DNA of 64,000 nucleotides, taken from positions 2,542,001 through 2,606,000 of the forward strand of contig OZ059896.1 in assembly GCA_964057225.1 (NCBI GenBank), in the 5' to 3' direction. Of the stretch, positions 53,481 to 64,000 are shown one piece after another; positions within the stretch are counted from its first letter, which is position 1; every line of letters begins with the position of its first letter. Below the pieces are notes generated by a model. The model did not search any database, was not told the DNA's origin, and saw only the letters and a list, made by a program, of their open reading frames with translations. A program made the translations under genes and the position numbers. This DNA is from Auanema rhodensis (taxonomy: Eukaryota > Nematoda > Chromadorea > Rhabditida > Rhabditidae).

Positions 53481-56400
53481 TCAAACTAATATGGACATGG
53501 GGATTCTAATTTTGAAAACCGCATCTCTTTATCTTTCACGTGAAGCGAGTTACATACCTAGTGCACATCACGTGTACATTTAATTAGCATAAATTAAAGT
53601 TCACGTAAATTTCAAAGTCATGGTTACCATGAACCAATATCAATAAAAATTTGTTTTTAGACTAATTTGGACATGGGGAATCTAATTTTGAAAACCGCAT
53701 CTCTTTATCTTTCAAGTGAAGCGAGTTACATACCAAGTGCACATCACGTGTACATTTAATTAGCATAAATTAAAGTTCACGTAAATTTCAAAGTCATGGT
53801 TACCATGAACCAATATCAATAAAAATTTGTTTTTAAACTAATATGGACATGGGGAATCTAATTTTGAAAACCGCATCTTTTTATCTTTCACGTGAAGCGA
53901 GTTACATACCTAGTGCACATCACGTGTACATTTAATTAGCATAAGTTAAAGTTCACGTAAATTTCAAAGTCATGGTTACCATGAACCAATATCAATAAAA
54001 ATTTGTTTTTAGACTAATATGGACATGGGGAATCTAATTTTGAAAACCGCATCTCTTTATCTTTCACGTGAAGCGAGTTACATATAAAGTGCACATCACG
54101 TGTACATTTAATTAGCATAAATTAAAGTTCACGTAAATTTCAAAGTCATGGTTACCATGAACCAATATCAATAAAAATTTGTTTTTAAACTAATATGGAC
54201 ATGGGGATTCTAATTTTGAAAACCGCATCTCTTTATCTTTCACGTGAAGCGAGTTACATACCTAGTGCACATCACGTGTACATTTAATTAGCATAAATTA
54301 AAGTTCACGTAAATTTCAAAGTCATGGTTACCATGAACCAATATCAATAAAAATTTGTTTTTAGACTAATTTGGACATGGGGATTCTAATTTTGAAAACC
54401 GCATCTCTTTATCTTTCACGTGAAGCGAGTTACATACCTAGTGCACATCACGTGTACATTTAATTAGCATAAATTAAAGTTCACGTAAATTTCAAAGTCA
54501 TGGTTACCATGAACCAATATCAATAAAAATTTGTTTTTAAACTAATATGGACATGGGGAATCTAATTTTGAAAACCGCATCTCTTTATCTTTCACGTGAA
54601 GCGAGTTACATACCTAGTGCACATCACGTGTACATTTAATTAGCATAACTTAAAGTTCACGTAAATTTCAAAGTCATGGTTACCATGCACCAATATCAAT
54701 AAAAGTTTGTTTTTAGACTAATATGGACATGGGGAATCTAATTTTGAGAACCGCATCTCTTTATCTTTCACGTGAAGCGAGTTACATATAAAGTGCACAT
54801 CACGTGTACATTTAATTAGCATAAATTAAAGTTCACGTAAATTTCAAAGTCATGGTTACCATGAACCAATATCAATAAAAATTTGTTTTTAGACTAATAT
54901 GGACATGGGGAATCTACTTTTGAAAACCGCATCTCTTTATCTTTCACGTGAAGCGAGTTACATACCAAGTGCACATCACGTGTACATTTAATTAGCATAA
55001 ATTAAAGTTCACGTAAATTTCAAAGTCATGGTTACCATGAACCAATATCAATAAAAATTTGTTTTTAAACTAATATGGACATGGGGAATCTAATTTTGAA
55101 AACCGCATCTCTTTATCTTTCAAGTGAAGCGAGTTACATACCAAGTGCACATCACGTGTACATTTAATTAGCATAAATTAAAGTTCACGTAAATTTCAAA
55201 GTCATGGTTACCATGAACCAATATCAATAAAAATTTGTTTTCAAACTAATATGGACATGGGGATTCTAATTTTGAAAACCGCATCTCTTTATCTTTCACG
55301 TGAAGCGAGTTACATACCTAGTGCACATCACGTGTACATTTAATTAGCATAAATTAAAGTTCACGTAAATTTCAAAGTCATGATTACCATGAACCAATAT
55401 CAATAAAAATTTGTTTTTAGACTAATTTGGACATGGGGAATCTAATTTTGAAAACCGCATCTCTTTATCTTTCAAGTGAAGCGAGTTACATACCAAGTGC
55501 ACATCACGTGTACATTTAATTAGCATAAATTAAAGTTCACGTAAATTTCAAATTCATGGTTACCATGAACCAATATCAATAAAAATTTGTTTTTAGACTA
55601 ATATGGACATGGAGAATCTAATTTCGAAAATCGCATCTCTTTATCTTTCACGTGAGGCGAGTTACATACCAAGTGCACATCACGTGTACATTTAATTAGC
55701 ATAAATTAAAGTTCACGTAAATTTCAAATTCATGGTTACCATGAACCAATATCAATAAAAATTTGTTTTCAAACTAATATGGACATGGGGAATCTAATTT
55801 TGAAAACCGCATCTCTTTATCTTTCAAGTGAAGCGAGTTACATACCAAGTGCACATCACGTGTACATTTAATTAGCATAAATTAAAGTTCACGTAAATTT
55901 CAAATTCATGGTTACCATGAACCAATATCAATAAAAATTTGTTTTTAGACTAATATGGACATGGGGAATCTAATTTTGAAAACCGCATCTCTTTATCTTT
56001 CAAGTGAAGCGAGTTACATACCTAGTGCACATCACGTGTACATTTAATTAGCATAAATTAAAGTTCACGTAAATTTCAAATTCATGGTTACCATGAACCA
56101 ATATCAATAAAAATTTGTTTTCAAACTAATATGGACATGGGGATTCTAATTTTGAAAACCGCATCTCTTTATCTTTCACGTGAAGCGAGTTACATACCTA
56201 GTGCACATCACGTGTACATTTAATTAGCATAAATTAAAGTTCACGTAAATTTCAAAGTCATGGTTACCATGCACCAATATTAATAAAAATTTGTTTTTAG
56301 ACTAATATGGACATGGGGAATCTAATTTTGAAAACCGCATCTCTTTATCTTTCACGTGAAGCGAGTTACATACCAAGTTCACATCACGTGTACACTTAAT

Positions 56401-57235
56401 TAGCATAAATTAAAGTTCACGTAAATTTCAAAGTCATGGTTACCATGCACCAATATCAATAAAAATTTGTTTTTAGACTAATATGGACATGGGGAATCTA
56501 ATTTTGAAAACCGCATCTCTTTATCTTTCACGTGAAGCGAGTTACATACCAAGTGCACATCACGTGTACATTTAATTAGCATAAATTAAAGTTCACGTAA
56601 ATTTCAAAGTCATGGTTACCATGAACCAATATCAATAAAAATTTGTTTTTAGACTAATATGGACATGGGGAATCTAATTTTGAAAACTGCATCTCTTTAT
56701 CTTTCACGTGAAGCGAGTTACATACCAAGTGCACATCACGTGTACATTTAATTAGCATAAATTAAAGTTCATGTAAATTTCAAAGTCATGGTTACCATGC
56801 ACCAATATCAATAAAAGTTTGTTTTTAGACTAATATGGACATGGGGAATCTAATTTTGAGAACCGCATCTCTTTATCTTTCACGTGAAGCGAGTTACATA
56901 TAAAGTGCACATCACGTGTACATTTAATTAGCATAAATTAAAGTTCACGTAAGTTTCAAAGTCATGGTTACCATGAACCAATATCAATAAAAATTTGTTT
57001 TTAGACTAATATGGACATGGGGAATCTAATTTTGAAAACCGCATCTCTTTATCTTTCACGTGAAGCGAGTTACATACCAAGTGCACATCACGTGTACATT
57101 TAATTAGCATAAATTAAAGTTCACGTAAATTTCAAAGTCATGGTTACCATGAACCAATATCAATAAAAATTTGTTTTTAAACTAATATGGACATGGGGAA
57201 TCTAATTTTTAAAACCGCATTTCTTTATCTTTCAA

Positions 57236-60200
57236 GTGAAGCGAGTTACATACCAAGTGCACATCACGTGTACATTTAATTAGCATAAATTAAAGTTCAC
57301 GTAAATTTCAAAGTCATGGTTACCATGAACCAATATCAATAAAAATTTGTTTTTAGACTAATATGGACATGGGGAATCTAATTTTGAAAACTGCATCTCT
57401 TTATCTTTCACGTGAAGCGAGTTACATACCAAGTGCACATCACGTGTACATTTAATTAGCATAAATTAAAGTTCATGTAAATTTCAAAGTCATGGTTACC
57501 ATGCACCAATATCAATAAAAGTTTGTTTTTAGACTAATATGGACATGGGGAATCTAATTTTGAGAACCGCATCTCTTTATCTTTCACGTGAAGCGAGTTA
57601 CATATAAAGTGCACATCACGTGTACATTTAATTAGCATAAATTAAAGTTCACGTAAGTTTCAAAGTCATGGTTACCATGAACCAATATCAATAAAAATTT
57701 GTTTTCAAACTAATATGGACATGGGGAATCTAATTTTGAAAACCACATCTCTTTATCTTTCACGTGAAGCGAGTTACATACCAAGTGCACATCACGTGTA
57801 CATTTAATTAGCATAAATTAAAGTTCACGTAAATTTCAAAGTCATGGTTACCATGAACCAATATCAATAAAAATTTGTTTTTAAACTAATATGGACATGG
57901 GGATTCTAATTTTGAAAACCGCATCTCTTTATCTTTCACGTGAAGCGAGTTACATACCTAGTGCACATCACGTGTACATTTAATTAGCATAAATTAAAGT
58001 TCACGTAAATTTCAAAGTCATGGTTACCATGAACCAATATCAATAAAAATTTGTTTTTAGACTAATTTGGACATGGGGATTCTAATTTTGAAAACCGCAT
58101 CTCTTTATCTTTCACGTGAAGCGAGTTACATACCTAGTGCACATCACGTGTACATTTAATTAGCATAAATTAAAGTTCACGTAAATTTCAAAGTCATGGT
58201 TACCATGAACCAATATCAATAAAAATTTGTTTTTAAACTAATATGGACATGGGGAATCTAATTTTGAAAACCGCATCTCTTTATCTTTCACGTGAAGCGA
58301 GTTACATACCTAGTGCACATCACGTGTACATTTAATTAGCATAACTTAAAGTTCACGTAAATTTCAAAGTCATGGTTACCATGCACCAATATCAATAAAA
58401 ATTTGTTTTCAAACTAATATGGACATGGGGATTCTAATTTTGAAAACCGCATCTCTTTATCTTTCACGTGAAGCGAGTTACATACCAAGTGCACATCACG
58501 TGTACATTTAATTAGCATAAATTAAAGTTCACGTAAAATTCAAAGTCATGGTTACCATGCACCAATATCAATAAAATTTTGTTTTTAGACTAATATGGAC
58601 ATGGGGAATCTAATTTTGAAAACCGCATCTCTTTATCTTTCACGTGAAGCGAGTTACATACCAAGTGCACATCACGTGTACATTTAATTAGCATAAATTA
58701 AAGTTCACGTAAATTTCAAACTCATGGTTACCATGCACCAATATCAATAAAAATTTGTTTTTAGACTAATATGGACATGGAGAATCTAATTTCGAAAATC
58801 GCATCTCTTTATCTTTCACGTGAGGCGAGTTACATACCAAGTGCACATCACGTGTACATTTAATTAGCATAAATTAAAGTTCACGTAAATTTCAAAGTCA
58901 TGGTTACCATGAACCAATATCAATAAAAATTTGTTTTTAGACTAATATGGACATGGGGAATCTAATTTTGAAAACCGCATCTCTTTATCTTTCAAGTGAA
59001 GCGAGTTACATACCAAGTGCACATCACGTGTACATTTAATTAGCATAAATTAAAGTTCACGTAAATTTCAAATTCATGGTTACCATGAACCAATATCAAT
59101 AAAAATTTGTTTTCAAACTAATATGGACATGGGGATTCTAATTTTGAAAACCGCATCTCTTTATCTTTCACGTGAAGCGAGTTACATACCTAGTGCACAT
59201 CACGTGTACATTTAATTAGCATAAATTAAAGTTCACGTAAATTTCAAAGTCATGGTTACCATGCACCAATATTAATAAAAATTTGTTTTTAGACTAATAT
59301 GGACATGGGGAATCTAATTTTGAAAACCGCATCTCTTTATCTTTCACGTGAAGCGAGTTACATACCAAGTGCACATCACGTGTACACTTAATTAGCATAA
59401 ATTAAAGTTCACGTAAATTTCAAAGTCATGGTTACCATGCACCAATATCAATAAAAATTTGTTTTTAGACTAATATGGACATGGGGAATCTAATTTTAAA
59501 AACCGCATCTCTTTATCTTTCACGTGAAGCGAGTTACATACCAAGTGCACATCACGTGTACATTTAATTAGCATAAATTAAAGTTCACGTAAATTTCAAA
59601 GTCATGGTTACCATGAACCAATATCAATAAAAATTTGTTTTTAGACTAATATGGACATGGGGAATCTAATTTTGAAAACTGCATCTCTTTATCTTTCACG
59701 TGAAGCGAGTTACATACCAAGTGCACATCACGTGTACATTTAATTAGCATAAATTAAAGTTCATGTAAATTTCAAAGTCATGGTTACCATGCACCAATAT
59801 CAATAAAAGTTTGTTTTTAGACTAATATGGACATGGGAAATCTAATTTTGAGAACCGCATCTCTTTATCTTTCACGTGAAGCGAGTTACATATAAAGTGC
59901 ACATCACGTGTACATTTAATTAGCATAAATTAAAGTTCACGTAAGTTTCAAAGTCATGGTTACCATGAACCAATATCAATAAAAATTTGTTTTTAGACTA
60001 ATATGGACATGGGGAATCTAATTTTGAAAACCGCATCTCTTTATCTTTCACGTGAAGCGAGTTACATACCAAGTGCACATCACGTGTACATTTAATTAGC
60101 ATAAATTAAAGTTCACGTAAATTTCAAAGTCATGGTTACCATGAACCAATATCAATAAAAATTTGTTTTTAAACTAATATGGACATGGGGAATCTAATTT

Positions 60201-63120
60201 TTAAAACCGCATTTCTTTATCTTTCAAGTGAAGCGAGTTACATACCAAGTGCACATCACGTGTACATTTAATTAGCATAAATTAAAGTTCACGTAAATTT
60301 CAAAGTCATGGTTACCATGAACCAATATCAATAAAAATTTGTTTTTAGACTAATATGGACATGGGGAATCTAATTTTGAAAACTGCATCTCTTTATCTTT
60401 CACGTGAAGCGAGTTACATACCAAGTGCACATCACGTGTACATTTAATTAGCATAAATTAAAGTTCATGTAAATTTCAAAGTCATGGTTACCATGCACCA
60501 ATATCAATAAAAGTTTGTTTTTAGACTAATATGGACATGGGGAATCTAATTTTGAGAACCGCATCTCTTTATCTTTCACGTGAAGCGAGTTACATATAAA
60601 GTGCACATCACGTGTACATTTAATTAGCATAAATTAAAGTTCACGTAAGTTTCAAAGTCATGGTTACCATGAACCAATATCAATAAAAATTTGTTTTTAG
60701 ACTAATATGGACATGGGGAATCTAATTTTGAAAACCGCATCTCTTTATCTTTCACGTGAAGCGAGTTACATACCAAGTGCACATCACGTGTACATTTAAT
60801 TAGCATAAATTAAAGTTCACGTAAATTTCAAAGTCATGGTTACCATGAACCAATATCAATAAAAATTTGTTTTTAAACTAATATGGACATGGGGAATCTA
60901 ATTTTTAAAACCGCATTTCTTTATCTTTCAAGTGAAGCGAGTTACATACCAAGTGCACATCACGTGTACATTTAATTAGCATAAATTAAAGTTCACGTAA
61001 AGTTCAAAGTCATGGTTACCATGAACCAATATCAATAAAAATTTGTTTTCAAACTAATATGGACATGGGGATTCTAATTTTGAAAACCGCATCTCTTTAT
61101 CTTTCACGTGAAGCGAGTTACATACCTAGTGCACATCACGTGTACATTTAATTAGCATAAATTAAAGTTCACGTAAATTTCAAAGTCATGGTTACCATGA
61201 ACCAATATCAATAAAAATTTGTTTTTAGACTAATTTGGACATGGGGAATCTAATTTTGAAAACCGCATCTCTTTATCTTTCAAGTGAAGCGAGTTACATA
61301 CCAAGTGCACATCACGTGTACATTTAATTAGCATAAATTAAAGTTCACGTAAATTTCAAAGTCATGGTTACCATGAACCAATATCAATAAAAATTTGTTT
61401 TTAAACTAATATGGACATGGGGAATCTAATTTTGAAAACCGCATCTTTTTATCTTTCACGTGAAGCGAGTTACATACCTAGTGCACATCACGTGTACATT
61501 TAATTAGCATAAGTTAAAGTTCACGTAAATTTCAAAGTCATGGTTACCATGAACCAATATCAATAAAAATTTGTTTTTAGACTAATATGGACATGGGGAA
61601 TCTAATTTTGAAAACCGCATCTCTTTATCTTTCACGTGAAGCGAGTTACATATAAAGTGCACATCACGTGTACATTTAATTAGCATAAATTAAAGTTCAC
61701 GTAAATTTCAAAGTCATGGTTACCATGAACCAATATCAATAAAAATTTGTTTTTAAACTAATATGGACATGGGGATTCTAATTTTGAAAACCGCATCTCT
61801 TTATCTTTCACGTGAAGCGAGTTACATACCTAGTGCACATCACGTGTACATTTAATTAGCATAAATTAAAGTTCACGTAAATTTCAAAGTCATGGTTACC
61901 ATGAACCAATATCAATAAAAATTTGTTTTTAGACTAATTTGGACATGGGGATTCTAATTTTGAAAACCGCATCTCTTTATCTTTCACGTGAAGCGAGTTA
62001 CATACCTAGTGCACATCACGTGTACATTTAATTAGCATAAATTAAAGTTCACGTAAATTTCAAAGTCATGGTTACCATGAACCAATATCAATAAAAATTT
62101 GTTTTTAAACTAATATGGACATGGGGAATCTAATTTTGAAAACCGCATCTCTTTATCTTTCACGTGAAGCGAGTTACATACCTAGTGCACATCACGTGTA
62201 CATTTAATTAGCATAACTTAAAGTTCACGTAAATTTCAAAGTCATGGTTACCATGCACCAATATCAATAAAAGTTTGTTTTTAGACTAATATGGACATGG
62301 GGAATCTAATTTTGAGAACCGCATCTCTTTATCTTTCACGTGAAGCGAGTTACATATAAAGTGCACATCACGTGTACATTTAATTAGCATAAATTAAAGT
62401 TCACGTAAATTTCAAAGTCATGGTTACCATGAACCAATATCAATAAAAATTTGTTTTTAGACTAATATGGACATGGGGAATCTACTTTTGAAAACCGCAT
62501 CTCTTTATCTTTCACGTGAAGCGAGTTACATACCAAGTGCACATCACGTGTACATTTAATTAGCATAAATTAAAGTTCACGTAAATTTCAAAGTCATGGT
62601 TACCATGAACCAATATCAATAAAAATTTGTTTTTAAACTAATATGGACATGGGGAATCTAATTTTGAAAACCGCATCTCTTTATCTTTCAAGTGAAGCGA
62701 GTTACATACCAAGTGCACATCACGTGTACATTTAATTAGCATAAATTAAAGTTCACGTAAATTTCAAAGTCATGGTTACCATGAACCAATATCAATAAAA
62801 ATTTGTTTTCAAACTAATATGGACATGGGGATTCTAATTTTGAAAACCGCATCTCTTTATCTTTCACGTGAAGCGAGTTACATACCTAGTGCACATCACG
62901 TGTACATTTAATTAGCATAAATTAAAGTTCACGTAAATTTCAAAGTCATGGTTACCATGAACCAATATCAATAAAAATTTGTTTTTAGACTAATTTGGAC
63001 ATGGGGAATCTAATTTTGAAAACCGCATCTCTTTATCTTTCAAGTGAAGCGAGTTACATACCAAGTGCACATCACGTGTACATTTAATTAGCATAAATTA
63101 AAGTTCACGTAAATTTCAAA
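57236..63120. repeat. 5885-bp duplicated block, right copy (offset 7568 bp)
   Basis: This is the partner of 49668-55552, about 33 monomers long, with five differences noticed. About 1.7 kb of other zone 3 monomers separates the two copies, so the repeat is direct but not immediately adjacent. Confidence 0.92.
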
Positions 63121-64000
63121 GTCATGGTTACCATGAACCAATATCAATAAAAATTTGTTTTTAAACTAATATGGACATGGGGAATCTAATTTTGAAAACC
63201 GCATCTTTTTATCTTTCACGTGAAGCGAGTTACATACCTAGTGCACATCACGTGTACATTTAATTAGCATAAGTTAAAGTTCACGTAAATTTCAAAGTCA
63301 TGGTTACCATGAACCAATATCAATAAAAATTTGTTTTTAGACTAATATGGACATGGGGAATCTAATTTTGAAAACCGCATCTCTTTATCTTTCACGTGAA
63401 GCGAGTTACATATAAAGTGCACATCACGTGTACATTTAATTAGCATAAATTAAAGTTCACGTAAATTTCAAAGTCATGGTTACCATGAACCAATATCAAT
63501 AAAAATTTGTTTTTAAACTAATATGGACATGGGGATTCTAATTTTGAAAACCGCATCTCTTTATCTTTCACGTGAAGCGAGTTACATACCTAGTGCACAT
63601 CACGTGTACATTTAATTAGCATAAATTAAAGTTCACGTAAATTTCAAAGTCATGGTTACCATGAACCAATATCAATAAAAATTTGTTTTTAGACTAATTT
63701 GGACATGGGGATTCTAATTTTGAAAACCGCATCTCTTTATCTTTCACGTGAAGCGAGTTACATACCTAGTGCACATCACGTGTACATTTAATTAGCATAA
63801 ATTAAAGTTCACGTAAATTTCAAAGTTATGGTTACCATGAACCAATATCAATAAAAATTTGTTTTTAAACTAATATGGACATGGGGAATCTAATTTTGAA
63901 AACCGCATCTCTTTATCTTTCACGTGAAGCGAGTTACATACCTAGTGCACATCACGTGTACATTTAATTAGCATAACTTAAAGTTCACGTAAATTTCAAA
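61003..64000. repeat. 1760-bp (10-monomer) tandem higher-order unit at the right end
   Basis: Bases 61003-62240 equal 62763-64000 apart from one noticed difference, C at 62067 against T at 63827. CAAACTAATATGG (61050 and 62810), GCATCTTTTT (61441 and 63201) and ATAACTTAAAG keep the 1760-bp spacing. The same step is seen at 53482 and 55242. The second copy runs past the window edge, so more copies may follow. Confidence 0.9.
63865..64000. repeat. Partial last monomer cut by the window edge
   Basis: The last unit starts with TTAAACTAATATGG and stops after 136 bases inside GTAAATTTCAAA. It is of the CCTAGTGC and ATAACTTAAAG type. The cut is at the window end and not a biological border, so the array continues to the right; the left end likewise shows no border. 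Confidence 0.95.

Larger units (their letters stand above)
49668..55552. repeat. 5885-bp duplicated block, left copy (offset 7568 bp, 43 monomers)
   Basis: The block recurs at 57236-63120 in the same phase, because 7568 is exactly 43 x 176. Five differences were noticed: 49972 C/T, 50177 G/A, 52270 G/A, 53434 T/G and 55383 A/G. Many rare markers keep the offset, among them AATTTGGACATGG, ATAACTTAAAG, CTACTTTTG and the two TTTTTAAAACCGCATTTC monomers (52641 and 53345 against 60209 and 60913). It ends where AAATTCATGG in this copy replaces AAAGTCATGG in the other. Confidence 0.92.
48377..63864. repeat. Zone 3: 88 monomers of exactly 176 bp, distinct subfamily set
   Basis: From the monomer starting at 48377 (marked TTTCGAAAATCGCATC) the variant set changes abruptly. 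CATGAACC with AATAAAAATTTG, CCTAGTGC, TTTTTAAACT, CTTTCAAGTGAAG, GTTCATGTAAA, AAAAGTTTG, TGAGAACCGC, CATATAAAGTGC and GTAAGTTTC become common, and 175-bp and CACGCG monomers are absent. The length, 15488 bp, is exactly 88 x 176. The TTTCGAAAATCG marker recurs at 48408, 51224, 55624 and 58792, 16, 25 and 18 monomers apart. Confidence 0.88.
1..64000. repeat. Tandem satellite array, 176-bp monomer, whole window
   Basis: The same sequence recurs head to tail with a period of 176 bp from the first base to the last. The landmark TTAGACTAAT falls at 1, 177, 353 and 529 and keeps this phase except where a 1-bp deletion occurs. From 1 to 63865 the phase slips by 24 bases in total, which equals the 24 monomers I found with a 1-bp deletion, so the array holds 339 copies of 176 bp and 24 copies of 175 bp. 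All copies lie in the same orientation. Neighbouring copies differ at only a few positions. No transposon, gene or unique spacer interrupts it. Period, purity and higher-order structure are typical of eukaryotic centromeric or pericentromeric satellites; centromere function is inference. The family is not one I can name. Confidence 0.98.

Noticed and set aside
1-64000. CRISPR array
   Set aside because: The period is regular, but the whole unit is repeated and there are no unique spacers; a 176-bp unit of this kind is satellite DNA.
1-64000. Naming the host species or assigning the array to a known family such as Arabidopsis CEN180, maize CentC or alpha satellite
   Set aside because: The monomer does not resemble those sequences as I recall them, and no unique flanking sequence is present to identify the organism. 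A database search would decide.
1-64000. Viral, bacterial or plasmid origin, rRNA spacer repeats or telomeric repeats
   Set aside because: No rRNA, tRNA, replication gene or telomere motif is present; the pattern is a long single-family satellite.

Overview
The window is one uninterrupted tandem satellite-DNA array with no credible gene. A 176-bp, A+T-rich monomer (56 G/C of 176 in the first copy, about 32%) repeats head to tail from base 1 to base 64000. The bookkeeping closes exactly. The landmark TTAGACTAAT (TTAAACTAAT in one subfamily) falls at base 1 and again at 63865, a span of 63864 bp, which equals 339 monomers of 176 bp plus 24 monomers of 175 bp. I found exactly 24 monomers with the same 1-bp deletion. 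That makes 363 full monomers and a 136-bp partial copy at the right edge. I saw no inversion, transposon, tRNA, rRNA, microsatellite or unique sequence.

Monomer length near one nucleosome plus linker, high homogeneity and multi-monomer higher-order repeats (HORs) point to a eukaryotic, probably centromeric or pericentromeric, satellite from a long-read assembly. The sequence alone does not tell me the species, or even plant versus animal. I do not recognise the family; it does not match my recollection of the Arabidopsis 180-bp or maize CentC monomers, and it is not an alpha satellite.

Three zones can be told apart by diagnostic variants. Zone 1 (1-19180, 109 monomers) is mostly GGAGAATCT- and AACTCATGG-type monomers, with six copies of an ATTAGG-marked monomer and four 175-bp monomers. 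Zone 2 (19181-48376, 166 monomers) holds the other twenty 175-bp monomers, usually followed by a CACGCG-marked monomer, in HORs of 3, 4, 9 and more monomers. Zone 3 (48377-63864, 88 monomers, plus the partial copy) has no 175-bp monomer and carries CAAGTG, CCTAGTGC, TTTTCAAACT, TTTTTAAACT and CATGAACC variants; its left border is sharp.

Nested segmental duplications show how the array grew: a 1760-bp tandem duplication with no difference seen (11906-15476), a 5885-bp block repeated at 7568 bp with five differences noticed (49668-55552 and 57236-63120), three successive 1583-bp units (about 24070-28173), and a 2.1-kb block copied 16179 bp away (about 29390-31535 and 45570-47714). All comparisons were made by eye, so mismatch counts are lower bounds. 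The only open reading frames of note are five 60-codon minus-strand frames that appear where a point change removes a recurrent stop; they are not genes.
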